A stretch of 64,000 nucleotides of DNA from Luteibacter sp. OK325 (GCF_003050935.1 NZ_QAOX01000005.1:248001-312000), one strand, 5' to 3'; shown: positions 24,650-34,048, numbered from the stretch's first letter. The notes: generated by a model not told the origin, from the sequence alone. Made by a program: numbers and translations.

Positions 24650-27229
24650 CTAGTCGGAAGGACCGGGTGCGATGACTTCGCGTTGGCCGTTGATGCCCAT
24701 CGATGACACCAGTCCCGCAGCCTCCATCGCTTCGACCAGCCGCGCCGCACGGTTGTAGCCGATGCGGAACTGACGCTGCACGAACGAGATGGACGCGCGA
24801 CGCGAACGCAACACGAACGCCGCCGCTTCGTCGTAGAGCGGGTCGAGCTCGGCGTCGACGCCTTCTTCGCCCGGCTCGCCGTCGACCGCGTCATTCGGCG
24901 GACCGGCAAGGATTTCATCTTTGTAATCCGGCTCACCGAACTGCTTCAGCCACGCGACGATGCGATGCACTTCCTCGTCGGCCACGAACGCACCGTGGAT
25001 GCGCTGCGGATAGCCCGTGCCCGGCGGCAGGAACAGCATGTCGCCCTGGCCGAGCAGGCTCTCCGCACCCATCTGATCGAGGATGGTGCGTGAGTCGATT
25101 TTGGAAGAAACCTGGAAGGCCACGCGCGTGGGGATGTTCGCCTTGATCAGGCCGGTGATCACGTCGACCGATGGACGCTGCGTCGCAAGGATCAAATGGA
25201 TGCCCGCAGCGCGAGCCTTCTGTGCCAGCCGTGCGATCAGCTCTTCGATCTTCTTGCCGGCAACCATCATCAGGTCCGCCAGCTCGTCGATGATCACGAC
25301 GATCATCGGCAAGGTGTCCAGATGCTCCGGCACTTCCGGATGCGCGGGAAACGGATTGAACAGCGGCTTGCCCGCCGCACGCGCTTCGCGCACCTTCTGG
25401 TTGAAGCCGGCAAGATTGCGCACGCGCAGGTCCGACATCACACGGTACCGGTTTTCCATCTCGGCCACGCACCAGTTCAGCGCGTTGGCGGCGAGCTTCA
25501 TGTCGGTGACCACGGGCGCCAGCAGATGCGGAATACCTTCGTAGACCGAGAGTTCCAGCATCTTCGGATCGATCATGATCATGCGGACGTCTTCAGGCGT
25601 GGCCTTGTAGAGCATCGACAGGATCATCGCGTTGACCGCGACTGACTTGCCCGAACCGGTGGTGCCGGCGACAAGCATGTGCGGCGCCTTGGCCAGGTCG
25701 GCCACCACGGGCTCGCCGGTGATGCCCTTGCCCATGGCGAGCGTCAGTAACGAATCGGACTCGCGGTACTCGGCGGAGTCGAGGATCTCGGACAGCGCGA
25801 TCATCTGGCGCTGCTCGTTCGGCAGCTCCAGGCCCATGCAGGTCTTGCCCGGAATGGTCTCGACCACGCGGATGGTGGTGCGTCCGAGACCGCGCGCGAG
25901 GTCTTTCATCAGCGCGACGATCTGGTTACCGCGAACACCAACGGCAGGTTCCACTTCGTAGCGGGTGATCACCGGACCCGCTGAAGCGCCGACCACCTGC
26001 ACCGGCACCTTGAACTCGCGCAGGCGTTGTTCGATCAGCTCACCGGTGTCGCGCAGATCCTGTTCGGAAATGGCGAGCGCGGCATTCGAACTGGGCGACG
26101 CGGGAGCGAGCAGGTTCAACGGAGGGATACCGACGGCGCTACTACTACTTCCGTTGCGCAACAGCCTGACGGGCGTGAGCGTGATGCTGCGGACGGGCTC
26201 GACGTGCGGGGCGTCGTTGGCTGCCACGGCGAAGCGCGAGACGGGAGCGATGACCGGCAGGGTGGAAACCGACGGCACTTCCTCGACCGTCGGCTCTGCG
26301 GCGGGTGCGGGCGCTGTTTCGGCCAACGTTGCCGACGACTCGTAAGGCTGGCGCTCTTCCTCGGCACGACGTAACGCGGTGTACGAGTGCTCTTCGGCAC
26401 GGGCCGGACCGGATGGTGCGATGGGCGGCCGCTCTTGCGAGCGATACGACGTGGCGATTCGGACGGGCTCGCGTCGAGGCTCGACGACAAGCGCCTCGGC
26501 GTCGTTCTCCGGGGACACCGAAGCAAGCCCACGCGGCGCGAGCCACGGCTCGCGAATCACTGTCTCCGGCTTCGCGCGGTGGCGCGGCGGTACGGGGGTC
26601 GATACCGAAGGTCGTATGGGATCGTGCTGTTGCGGTTCACTGCGCAGCGCGTCCTTTCGACTGGAAGCGGCGCGGACCGACTTGGCCACGGGCGTGGGTT
26701 TGGCAGGTGCCGCGTTGGCGCGACGACGCGCAGCAGGTTGGCGATCCGCGCGACGCACGGCGGAAGCAGGACGGCGCCCGGTGGCACGTGACGTCGTGCG
26801 GGTCATGAGCCGGCGTGTGCCTTCGATCGCCAGTGCGCCCATCGGCTCGAGCAGGCTGTTTAAGCGCACGATGGTCGAAGACCAGGAAATACCGAGATAC
26901 CAGGGCAGTGCGACGACGATGGCCACGGCGGCGATGAACGAGGTCAACGCGGCGCCGGGAAAGTCACCGAACAGGGTGCCGAGCCAGCGGCAGACGACGC
27001 CGCCAATTGAAGGGTCGTCGGTGTAGTGGGATATCACGATGCCCTCGAGCGTCATGCTCGCAAGCAAGACCAGGGCAAACCCCGACCAGAAGCGAATCGC
27101 GCCCGGTCCGACCGTGGGCGGACGACGCCGACGAAGCACCGCGACGCCGATGCGCCAGAGGAGGGGGAGTAGCCAGAGCGTGGACAGCCCGAAGGCGCCA
27201 AAAACGAAAGAGGGCATGCCGAACCGCAA
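24650..27229 (-). CDS. ftsK: FtsK-type DNA translocase with a short membrane domain
   Basis: FtsK pumps DNA at the septum and activates XerCD. The motor is intact: an alpha/beta domain, Walker A in AGTTGSGKS, Walker [12 protein letters not shown], and the DNA-reading gamma domain ([24 protein letters not shown]) at the C-terminus. The N-terminal part shows three hydrophobic segments rather than the usual four; by my alignment the first helix and its periplasmic loop are missing. The start is TTG at 27229 (first ATG 27217) with no clear Shine-Dalgarno, and the frame is open up to a stop at 27362 without an ATG. The linker (about 140-380) is long, Pro/Ala/Arg-rich. The location beside a ribose operon is not the usual trxB-lolA neighbourhood. 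Confidence 0.88.
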   Translation of the reverse strand: MRFGMPSFVFGAFGLSTLWLLPLLWRIGVAVLRRRRPPTVGPGAIRFWSGFALVLLASMTLEGIVISHYTDDPSIGGVVCRWLGTLFGDFPGAALTSFIAAVAIVVALPWYLGISWSSTIVRLNSLLEPMGALAIEGTRRLMTRTTSRATGRRPASAVRRADRQPAARRRANAAPAKPTPVAKSVRAASSRKDALRSEPQQHDPIRPSVSTPVPPRHRAKPETVIREPWLAPRGLASVSPENDAEALVVEPRREPVRIATSYRSQERPPIAPSGPARAEEHSYTALRRAEEERQPYESSATLAETAPAPAAEPTVEEVPSVSTLPVIAPVSRFAVAANDAPHVEPVRSITLTPVRLLRNGSSSSAVGIPPLNLLAPASPSSNAALAISEQDLRDTGELIEQRLREFKVPVQVVGASAGPVITRYEVEPAVGVRGNQIVALMKDLARGLGRTTIRVVETIPGKTCMGLELPNEQRQMIALSEILDSAEYRESDSLLTLAMGKGITGEPVVADLAKAPHMLVAGTTGSGKSVAVNAMILSMLYKATPEDVRMIMIDPKMLELSVYEGIPHLLAPVVTDMKLAANALNWCVAEMENRYRVMSDLRVRNLAGFNQKVREARAAGKPLFNPFPAHPEVPEHLDTLPMIVVIIDELADLMMVAGKKIEELIARLAQKARAAGIHLILATQRPSVDVITGLIKANIPTRVAFQVSSKIDSRTILDQMGAESLLGQGDMLFLPPGTGYPQRIHGAFVADEEVHRIVAWLKQFGEPDYKDEILAGPPNDAVDGEPGEEGVDAELDPLYDEAAAFVLRSRRASISFVQRQFRIGYNRAARLVEAMEAAGLVSSMGINGQREVIAPGPSD

Positions 27230-27320
27230 GAGAATCGAGCGAGCCCCGTAGTTTAGCGCGCATTCGTGCGGGTCGATGTGTGAAGTTGGGATAAGCCGCT
27301 GTTCACACTCACAAGCATGA

Positions 27321-27352
27321 CCGACCGGAGCTGTTGAAGCAGCTCCGGCCGG
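27321..27352. terminator. Hairpin between the SDR gene and ftsK
   Basis: GACCGGAGCTG-TTGAAG-CAGCTCCGGCC forms an 11-bp stem (one mismatch-type pair at the base) about 20 bases downstream of the minus-strand SDR gene. There is no T tract on either strand, so it may be a weak or Rho-assisted end for the SDR transcript. Confidence 0.45.
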
Positions 27353-27368
27353 CCATCGACGCTAGCCG

Positions 27369-28163
27369 TTACACGCGGTAGCGGGGAGCGACTTCCTTGC
27401 GCGACAGGTTCGGGCCCATCGCGATGCGTGCAGCCTCGTAGGCCAGGTACTGGCCTTCGTCCGCAAGCGGCGGAATGGTGACCACTTCGCCACGGTCATA
27501 GCCGAGCAGACCCGCGTCGACCAGATCGGCCGTTTCCATGACCATGCCCGGCAGCAGGACGTCGACGTCCTTGCCCGACTTCTCCCAGATTTCGGAGCGG
27601 GTAGCACCCGGCAACACGGCCTGGGCGCGCACGTTCGTGCCCTTCAGCTGCGAAGCGAGGCCGAGTGTGATGTTGACCACATGGGCCTTCGAGCCGCTGT
27701 AGATGCCGTCGAACAGGTCCGGCACAAACGCCAGAACGGAAGCGATATTGATGATGCCGCCCTTGTCACGGGCCTTGAACACCTTGGCAGCCACGGCGGA
27801 AAGGACCGTCGGCGCGGTGATATTGATCGCGATCAGCTGCTCGATCGCGGCCGTGTCGTTATCAAGGATGCTGCCCTCGAGCGAAATACCGGCGTTGTTC
27901 ACCAGCAGGGTGATCGAAGCGTCGTCCTTGAGGCGCTTTTCGACCAGGGCGACATCCGCCTTCTGGGTCAGGTCGGCCTTGAGGGCTTCGACCTTACGGC
28001 CGGTCTTCTCGCCGATCGACTTCACCAGGGCTTCCAGGCGGTCGAGACGGCGGGCAACCAGGATCAGGTCGTAGCCGCGGGCGGCGAGGCGCTCCGCGTA
28101 GACCTGGCCGATGCCCGAGGAAGCGCCCGTCACGATGGCCGTGCCTTTGTTTTCAGTGCTCAT
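27369..28163 (-). CDS. SDR-family oxidoreductase controlled by HxlR
   Basis: The 264-residue short-chain dehydrogenase has the Rossmann motif TGASSGIGQVYAERL, NNAGIS, and the catalytic Ser and Y-x-x-x-K (YSGSKAHVV). The substrate is unknown. GGAGAG lies six bases before the ATG. It is divergent from an HxlR regulator across a 79-base gap holding a clear operator-like repeat, so it is most likely repressed by that regulator. Confidence 0.9.
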   Translation of the reverse strand: MSTENKGTAIVTGASSGIGQVYAERLAARGYDLILVARRLDRLEALVKSIGEKTGRKVEALKADLTQKADVALVEKRLKDDASITLLVNNAGISLEGSILDNDTAAIEQLIAINITAPTVLSAVAAKVFKARDKGGIINIASVLAFVPDLFDGIYSGSKAHVVNITLGLASQLKGTNVRAQAVLPGATRSEIWEKSGKDVDVLLPGMVMETADLVDAGLLGYDRGEVVTIPPLADEGQYLAYEAARIAMGPNLSRKEVAPRYRV

Positions 28164-28194
28164 GGTGTCTCTCCGGATGGGTTAGTTGCAAAAG

Positions 28195-28242
28195 GATAGT
28201 AACTAGGTTGCCATACGATAGTGACATCGCTATCATAATGCA
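28195..28242 (+). promoter_or_regulatory. hxlR promoter with overlapping operator
   Basis: A -35 TTGCCA (28208-28213), a 17-bp spacer and a -10 TATCAT (28231-28236) each match consensus in five of six positions, and transcription would start at or next to the A of the hxlR ATG (28243). An inverted repeat GATAGTGA-CA-TCGCTATC (28217-28234, one mismatch) covers the spacer and most of the -10, and a GATAGTAACTA half-site lies at 28195. Autorepression and joint control of the divergent SDR are expected. Confidence 0.65.
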
Positions 28243-28683
28243 ATGGACATCGACAAACTTTCTTCAGGCACCTGCGCCATCTCCCGCGGCCTCGCCTTCG
28301 TGGGCGATACCTGGAGCGTGCTTATCCTTCGGGATGCCAGCCGGGGCATGAGCCAGTTCGACCAGTTCCGGACCAGTCTCGGCATTGCGCCGAACATCCT
28401 GTCGCGTCGATTGAAGGCCCTGACCGAGGCCGGCGTCCTGGAAAAGCGCCGCTACAGCGAGCGCCCACCTCGCGATGAGTACGTGCTGACACAGGCAGGG
28501 CGGGACTTCATTCCGATCATGGCGGCCATCGGCGAGTGGGGCCGCACCTACAACGGAGGCGGCCCGGCGATGAGTCATCTGGCCAGTGATGAGACGGGTG
28601 AGCCGATCAAAGCGATGGTGGTCGACCAGTGCACCGGTAAACCGCTAGGTGAGACGCCGATGCATCTGGTGATGCCGGGCTGA
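28243..28683 (+). CDS. HxlR-family transcriptional regulator
   Basis: The 146-residue protein has the HxlR winged helix (CAISRGLAFVGDTWSVLILRDASRGMSQFDQFRTSL...SRRLKALTEAGVLEKRRY). Such proteins often sense electrophiles through a conserved N-terminal cysteine, and a Cys (GTCAIS) is present about residue 10. No Shine-Dalgarno precedes the ATG and the promoter predicts a leaderless mRNA. It is divergent from the SDR gene and is presumed to repress it. Confidence 0.9.
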   Translation: MDIDKLSSGTCAISRGLAFVGDTWSVLILRDASRGMSQFDQFRTSLGIAPNILSRRLKALTEAGVLEKRRYSERPPRDEYVLTQAGRDFIPIMAAIGEWGRTYNGGGPAMSHLASDETGEPIKAMVVDQCTGKPLGETPMHLVMPG

Positions 28684-28701
28684 CTCGTCGGGCGTCGCCA
28701 C

Positions 28702-29904
28702 TCACGGGCAGGTGGGCAGCTCGAATTTCTGCGTCGGGTCGCCATGGGTCGAAGCGATGATCGGCTTCTCCCGCGCCGTAGCTACACGTTGCCCGGGCCA
28801 CCAACGAGGGACCACCGGACGCGTCGTGGGTTCCACCGCCTGCCCGGGTTTCGGCACGAGTACGTCGGCGTGGCTGCATTTCGCCGCGGCCAGAATGCGC
28901 TCCGGCGGTTCGGTCCACGCGTGATGCGCGAGCTTGATCAGACCCCAGTGCACGGGGATGAGCACCTTGCCGCGAACTTCCTCGTGCACCTTCATCGCCT
29001 GCTCGGGGCCGAGGTGCCAGTCCGGCCACTGGGCGTCGTACTGGCCTGCTTCGATAAGGCTGACGTCGAAGGGTCCGTACTTCGTGCCGACGTCGGCGAA
29101 GGTGTCGTTGAATCCGGTGTCGCCGGAATAGAACACGCGGTGCTCCTTTCCGATCAACGCGTAACCTGTCCATAGCGTGACATCGCTTCGTGCCGAAAGG
29201 CGGCCCGAGGCGTGACGCGAAGGTGTCGATGCGATCGTCAGGTTGCCGACCGTGGTTTCCTGCCACCAGTCGAGTTCGGTGATGCGCTCGGCGGGTATGC
29301 CCCATCCAAGCAGGTGGGAAGCGACGCCAAGCGGCACGATGAAGCGCACGCCTCGCGCGTTGAACGCCTGGATGGAAGCGCGATCGAGGTGATCGTAGTG
29401 GTCGTGCGAAATGATGACCGCATCGACATGCGGAAGATGGTCGATCGGAACCGGCGGTTCGTACCAGCGCTTCGGGCCCAACCAGGAGAACGGCGAAGCC
29501 CGCTCGCTCCACAGCGGGTCGACGACGATGTTCGTGCCATCGATCTCGAGCAGCATGGATGAATGGCCGAACCAGGTGACGCGCAGGCCTGATGAAGGCG
29601 GTGTCTTGTAAAGCGCGGACGAGTCCATTGTCGGCACGGGTGCGTCGGGCTCTTCGCCGGGCGCCGACTTCAGCATCTGCAACACGCCGCCTTTGACGTT
29701 GGTGTACATGGGCAACGGGTTTTCGAACTTGCCGTTATGCCACTCGGGCGACTTCGCGTCGCGCGCCGTTTGCGCGGCGTCGGGGAGCGTGCCGATGTTC
29801 GGCCATGCGCTGATCGCGACGAACGCGAGGAAGGCCGCGATTAGCGCGAGCAGGATGAGGGCGTAGCGGAGGAATCGCTTCAAACGGTGTCCTTTCGAGA
29901 GCAT
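28702..29904 (-). CDS. Membrane-anchored metallo-beta-lactamase-fold hydrolase
   Basis: The 400-residue protein has an N-terminal membrane helix (about residues 12-32) and a metallo-beta-lactamase domain with the zinc motif SHDHYDHLD and later histidines (PSRHASGR, FYSGDTGF, HWGLIKLAHHAW). It is closest in look to the NAPE-PLD/UlaG-like branch (VTWFGHSSMLLEIDG, IDHLPHVDAVIISHDHYDH). The active site would lie in the periplasm. The substrate may be a phospho-lipid ester, which is inference. Confidence 0.85.
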   Translation of the reverse strand: MLSKGHRLKRFLRYALILLALIAAFLAFVAISAWPNIGTLPDAAQTARDAKSPEWHNGKFENPLPMYTNVKGGVLQMLKSAPGEEPDAPVPTMDSSALYKTPPSSGLRVTWFGHSSMLLEIDGTNIVVDPLWSERASPFSWLGPKRWYEPPVPIDHLPHVDAVIISHDHYDHLDRASIQAFNARGVRFIVPLGVASHLLGWGIPAERITELDWWQETTVGNLTIASTPSRHASGRLSARSDVTLWTGYALIGKEHRVFYSGDTGFNDTFADVGTKYGPFDVSLIEAGQYDAQWPDWHLGPEQAMKVHEEVRGKVLIPVHWGLIKLAHHAWTEPPERILAAAKCSHADVLVPKPGQAVEPTTRPVVPRWWPGQRVATAREKPIIASTHGDPTQKFELPTCP

Positions 29905-29916
29905 CCGCCTTCAAGA

Positions 29917-30110
29917 GCATCGCCGGCGAAGCCGGCTCCCACAGATCAAGAGCATCGCCGGCGAAGCCGGCTCCCACAGGGTTACCGCAACCTTGTGGGT
30001 CACAGCAACCTTGTGGGTCACAGCAACCTTGTGGGTCACAGCAACCTTGTGGGTCACAGCAACCTTGTGGGTCACAGCAACCTTGTGGGAGCCGGCTATG
30101 CCGGCGATGG
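29917..30110. repeat. REP-like copies with GCCGGC stems flanking an 18-bp tandem array
   Basis: Two inverted copies (29917-29943 and 29952-29978) sit in a 35-bp direct repeat, each with stem GCCGGC-GAA-GCCGGC. Then five exact 18-bp units GCAACCTTGTGGGTCACA (29987-30076) and a 13-base partial unit lead into a forward copy TTGTGGGAGCC-GGCTATGCCGGCGATGG ending at 30110. The units contain the TTGTGGG start of the REP. It separates the ADH gene from the hydrolase gene. Confidence 0.9.
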
Positions 30111-30117
30111 GGTTACC

Positions 30118-31167
30118 TCACGCCGGCATGGTCGCCATGTCGATCACGAAGCGATAGCGCACATCGTTCTTCGCCAGGCGCACATAGGTCTCGTTGATCG
30201 ATGCCATGTCGACGACTTCGATATCCGAAACGATGTTGTGCTCGGCGCAGAAATCCATCATCTCCTGGGTCTCGGCCATGCCGCCGATGGCCGAACCGGC
30301 GATCGAGCGACGCGGGAGCATCAGGCTGCCGCCGACCACGCCGTCGAGCGGGGTGAGCGCACCGACCAGCACCATCGTGCCGTCCAGCTTAAGCAGGTTG
30401 GTGTAAGGATTGATGTCGTGGGACACCGGCACCGTGTTGAGCAGGAAGTCGAAGCTGGCACCGGCGGCCTTCATCGCTTCCGCATCGGTGGACAGCAGCA
30501 CGGCGTCGGCGCCCAGGCGCTTGGCATCTTCACCCTTCGAGGCCGAGGTGGTGATCATGGTGACGTGCGCACCCATCGCCTTGGCGAACTTCACACCCAT
30601 GTGGCCGAGACCGCCGAGGCCGATCACGCCGACCTTCTGGCCCTTGCCGACCTTCCAGTGACGCAATGGCGAGTACGTGGTGATGCCGGCGCAGAGCAGC
30701 GGGGCGGTGGCCTTGAGGTCGAGCTTCTCGGAGATCTTCACCACGAAGCGCTCTTCGGTGACGATCTCGGTGGAGTAGCCACCCTGGGTCGCCGTTTTCT
30801 TGTCCTGCTCGGTGCCGTTGTAGGTGAAGCTGGTGTGGGTCAGGCAGTACTGCTCGAGGTCCTGCTTGCACGATTCACAGGTACGGCAGGAGTCGACCAT
30901 GCAGCCCACCCCGGCGAAGTCGCCGACCTTGAACTTCTTCACGGCCGAACCGACGGCAACGACGCGGCCGACGATCTCGTGGCCCGGGACCATCGGGAAG
31001 GTGGAGTTGCCCCAGTCACCCTTGGCCTGGTGCAGGTCGGAATGGCAGACGCCGCTGTAGAGGATCTCGATGCGAACGTCGTGCTCACCCGGCTCACGGC
31101 GCTGGAAGGTGAACGGGACGAGGGGGGTCGTTGCGCTTTTGGCGGCAAATCCGCGGACGTCGATCAT
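30118..31167 (-). CDS. Zinc-dependent NAD(P) alcohol dehydrogenase (YahK-like aldehyde reductase)
   Basis: A 349-residue medium-chain dehydrogenase with the zinc ligands in GVCHSDLH and GHE, the structural zinc cysteines CRTCESCKQDLEQYC, and the cofactor motif GLGGLGHMG. The sequence LLCAGITTYSPLRHW and the C-terminal FCAEHNIVSDIEV closely resemble E. coli YahK as I recall it, an NADPH-dependent aldehyde reductase. The ATG at 31167 has AAGG at better spacing than the one at 31176. It is divergent from a LysR gene that probably controls it. Confidence 0.93.
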   Translation of the reverse strand: MIDVRGFAAKSATTPLVPFTFQRREPGEHDVRIEILYSGVCHSDLHQAKGDWGNSTFPMVPGHEIVGRVVAVGSAVKKFKVGDFAGVGCMVDSCRTCESCKQDLEQYCLTHTSFTYNGTEQDKKTATQGGYSTEIVTEERFVVKISEKLDLKATAPLLCAGITTYSPLRHWKVGKGQKVGVIGLGGLGHMGVKFAKAMGAHVTMITTSASKGEDAKRLGADAVLLSTDAEAMKAAGASFDFLLNTVPVSHDINPYTNLLKLDGTMVLVGALTPLDGVVGGSLMLPRRSIAGSAIGGMAETQEMMDFCAEHNIVSDIEVVDMASINETYVRLAKNDVRYRFVIDMATMPA

Positions 31168-31217
31168 GGCAGTCATCCTTATCGTTGAGAGTTTGATCGG
31201 TAGTCCACAACAATACG

Positions 31218-31243
31218 TCCGCTGGAATGGCGCCGCCAGCGGA
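31218..31243. promoter_or_regulatory. 8-bp inverted repeat between ADH and LysR genes
   Basis: TCCGCTGG (31218-31225) and CCAGCGGA (31236-31243) form a perfect inverted repeat with a 10-base spacer, inside the 113-base divergent gap. A LysR operator is the simplest reading, though it does not show the T-N11-A core. Confidence 0.5.
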
Positions 31244-31280
31244 GATTCCGGGATGAGCTGTTGAGATATCCTTCACAATT

Positions 31281-32177
31281 ATGCGACCCGATAACCTTTC
31301 CCATCTCGCCGCCTTCGCCTCCGTGGCGCGCCACGCCAGCTTCCGCAAGGCCGGCGCCGAGCTCACGCTGTCCACCTCGGCGATCAGCTATGCCATCCGC
31401 GGTCTCGAAGAGCGACTCGGGGTGATGCTTTTCCATCGGACCACCCGCAGCGTCTCTCTGACCGAAGCCGGCCAACGGTTGCTTGAACGGCTGGAGCCTG
31501 CCTTGCGCGACGTCGGTGACGCGCTGGAGGAGATGAACGAGTTTCGCGCGGCCCCGTCCGGCACGCTCAGGATCAACATGCCGCGGATCACGGCGCAGCT
31601 GATCCTGCCGCCGCTGTTGCCACGGTTCCTGGCGGCGTATCCGGACGTGCGCTTCGAGGCGGTGGACAACGATGGCCTCATCGATATCGTGGCGTCGGGG
31701 TTCGATGCCGGGATCCGCTTCCTCGAGCAGGTGCCCGAGGACATGATCGCCGTGCCGCTTGGCGGCCCACGCCGGAGCGTCTGCGTCGCCACGCCGGAGT
31801 ACCTCGCCGCGCATGGCACCCCGTTGCACCCCAACGATCTGGTGCGTCACGAGTGCATCCGATTTCGTTTCCCGAGTGGCCGTATCTATAAGTGGGAGTT
31901 CGAGCAGGCCGGCCGCAAGCTGGACGTCGATGTGCCGGGCCGGCTGACCTTCGCGGACTTCCGGCTGTCCCTGGACCTGGCGCTGACCGGTGTGGGCCTG
32001 ACCTTCGTGCTCGAGGATCAGGTCACCCAGTTCATCGAGGACGGCCGGCTGGTTCGCGTACTCGAGGACTGGTGCCCGTCGTATCCCGGTTTCATGCTGT
32101 ATTACCCGCGGCAGCGAAGGGTGACCTCCGCCCTGCGCGCCTTTATCGATCTCATCCGCGATGACGGGGTGGGGTGA
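31281..32177 (+). CDS. LysR-family regulator of the ADH gene
   Basis: The 298-residue protein has an N-terminal helix-turn-helix (HASFRKAGAELTLSTSAISYAIRGLEERLGVMLFHRTTRSVSLTEAG) and a LysR substrate-binding domain. The effector is unknown. It is divergent from the YahK-like ADH, the standard layout for a LysR regulator and its target; an inverted repeat lies between them. Confidence 0.92.
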   Translation: MRPDNLSHLAAFASVARHASFRKAGAELTLSTSAISYAIRGLEERLGVMLFHRTTRSVSLTEAGQRLLERLEPALRDVGDALEEMNEFRAAPSGTLRINMPRITAQLILPPLLPRFLAAYPDVRFEAVDNDGLIDIVASGFDAGIRFLEQVPEDMIAVPLGGPRRSVCVATPEYLAAHGTPLHPNDLVRHECIRFRFPSGRIYKWEFEQAGRKLDVDVPGRLTFADFRLSLDLALTGVGLTFVLEDQVTQFIEDGRLVRVLEDWCPSYPGFMLYYPRQRRVTSALRAFIDLIRDDGVG

Positions 32178-32230
32178 GGCACTTCTGAGACGCCCTTGGT
32201 GCAAGCGCATGCAAGGGGTATCCTAGGCAT

Positions 32231-33502
32231 ATGCTGCGGCGCACCACGCGCCGGGCCCCCACGTCCCGAGTCCCCATGTCTGCTTCCGCACCCGCCCTCG
32301 ATCCGGGTACCCCGCCCGTCCGCGCGCCGCACGTTGGCCTGGTCATCCTCGCGCTCGCCGTCGGTGGTTTCGCCATCGGGACGACCGAGTTCGCCTCGAT
32401 GAGCATGCTTCCCCTGTTCGCACAGGGCCTGGGCATCGATGCGCCAACCGCCGGTCACACCATCAGCGCGTATGCGCTTGGCGTCGTGGTCGGCGCGCCG
32501 GTGATGACCGTGCTCGGCGCGCGCGTGCCGCGGCGCCGGTTGCTGCTGATCCTCATGACCATGTTCACCGTGTTCAACGGCCTGACCGGGCTGTCGCCGA
32601 ACTACCACTGGATGCTGGTCTTCCGTTTCCTCGCCGGATTGCCGCATGGGGCGTACTTCGGCGTAGCCGCGCTGGTCGCGTCTTCACTGGTGCCTGCGAA
32701 CCGGCGCACGCGCGCGGTAGGTCAGATGTTCCTCGGGCTCACCGTCGCGACCGTCGTCGGCGTGCCGCTGGCCAGCTGGCTGGGCCAGGCGGTCGGTTGG
32801 CGCTGGGCCTTCGCCTTGGTCGCCGTACTCGGCGTGCTGACGATGACCGCCGTCGCGCTCTTCGCGCCGAACACGCCGTCCGATGCAAAGGCCAGCCCGC
32901 TGCGCGAACTCAGTGCCCTGAAGCGTTCGCAGGTCTGGTACACGCTCGCCATCGGTGCGATCGGTTTCGGCGGCATGTTCGCGGTCTATACGTACCTGGC
33001 GGACATCCTGATCAACGTGACGAAGATGCCGCTGTCCTCGGTGCCCTGGGTGATGGGTGTCTTCGGCGTTGGCATGACCATCGGCAATATGGTCGTTCCC
33101 GTCTTTGCCGACCGCGCACTCATGCGCACGGCCGGCGTCCTGCTGGTGTGGAGCATGGTGCTCCTTGCCATCTTCCCATTCACTACCGGCAACATCTGGC
33201 TGCTCAGCCTTGACGTGTTCTGCATCGGCATCGGTGGTGCCCTGGGTACCGTGCTGCAGACACGCCTGATGGATGTCGCGGGTGATGCGCAGGGCCTTGC
33301 CGCGTCGCTCAATCATTCCGCCTTCAACACGGCGAACGCGCTGGGCCCGTTCCTCGGCGGCCTGGCCATCGCAGGCGGCTACGGCTGGACATCGCCCGGC
33401 TGGGTCGGCAGCTTGTTGGCACTGGCGGGTCTGGGTATCTGGGCGGCGTCGGTCGCCGCCGAGAAGCGGACGATCTCCGAAGCGGCCGCCGAGCCCTGCT
33501 GA
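32231..33502 (+). CDS. MFS transporter, DHA1/AraJ-type exporter
   Basis: The 423-residue protein has twelve predicted helices beginning LVILALAVGGFAIGTTEFASM, the start of AraJ/YdhP-like drug:proton or sugar efflux proteins, with the MFS motif A region as GARVPRRRLLLI. The ATG at 32231 has AAGGGG 12 bases upstream; the ATG at 32276 (MSASAPALD) is a good alternative and would drop an Arg-rich leader. Substrate unknown. Confidence 0.85.
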   Translation: MLRRTTRRAPTSRVPMSASAPALDPGTPPVRAPHVGLVILALAVGGFAIGTTEFASMSMLPLFAQGLGIDAPTAGHTISAYALGVVVGAPVMTVLGARVPRRRLLLILMTMFTVFNGLTGLSPNYHWMLVFRFLAGLPHGAYFGVAALVASSLVPANRRTRAVGQMFLGLTVATVVGVPLASWLGQAVGWRWAFALVAVLGVLTMTAVALFAPNTPSDAKASPLRELSALKRSQVWYTLAIGAIGFGGMFAVYTYLADILINVTKMPLSSVPWVMGVFGVGMTIGNMVVPVFADRALMRTAGVLLVWSMVLLAIFPFTTGNIWLLSLDVFCIGIGGALGTVLQTRLMDVAGDAQGLAASLNHSAFNTANALGPFLGGLAIAGGYGWTSPGWVGSLLALAGLGIWAASVAAEKRTISEAAAEPC

Positions 33503-33529
33503 CCGTCACCGCGTGCCGTTGGAGATTCG

Positions 33530-34048
33530 ATGACCAGCTTTCAACTTCGCGTGGCGACCGCCGACCACGCGGCGACGCTCGCTCAGGTGATGGAACGAAC
33601 GTTCCGCGCCACCTTCGGCGAGTCCACCGCCGAAGATCATATGGCCGAGCATTGCCGGAACAGTTACCGCGAAGCGATCCAGCGCGCGGAAGTCGTCGAT
33701 CCGGACATCACGACCTTGCTCTGTACCGACGGCAAGTCGATCGCCGGCTTCGCGCAAGTACGTTCCGGCAAACGTCCGGCCTGCGTCCCGGGATCAAGGG
33801 CGGTAGAGCTCCATCGTATCTACGTCGATGCGCCCTGGCATGGAAAGGGCGTCGCGACGCTGCTCATGGATGCTGCGCTGGACGACGCTACGAAGCGTGG
33901 CGCGGATGGCGTATGGCTCGGCGTCTGGGAGAACAACCCGCGAGCCCTTCGCTTCTATGCAAAATTCGGTTTCGTCGAAGTGGGTGAGCATATTTTCCAT
34001 GTCGGCAGCGACGCCCAGCGCGACCTGCTCATGTACCGGGCGCTGTAA
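33530..34048 (+). CDS. GNAT N-acetyltransferase
   Basis: A 172-residue GNAT protein with the acetyl-CoA loop VDAPWHGKGVATLLM and C-terminal NPRALRFYAKFGFVEVG. GGAG lies nine bases before the ATG. It follows the MFS gene by 27 bases and may be co-transcribed. The substrate is unknown; resistance or small-molecule acetylation is common for the family. Confidence 0.85.
   Translation: MTSFQLRVATADHAATLAQVMERTFRATFGESTAEDHMAEHCRNSYREAIQRAEVVDPDITTLLCTDGKSIAGFAQVRSGKRPACVPGSRAVELHRIYVDAPWHGKGVATLLMDAALDDATKRGADGVWLGVWENNPRALRFYAKFGFVEVGEHIFHVGSDAQRDLLMYRAL

Noticed and set aside
29987-30089. CRISPR array
   Set aside because: The units are directly adjacent 18-mers without spacers, and no cas genes are nearby.
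29887-31188. Plus-strand frame containing repeated NLVGHS
   Set aside because: It reads the 18-bp tandem repeat and then the antisense of the ADH gene; the repeat length being a multiple of three keeps it open by chance.
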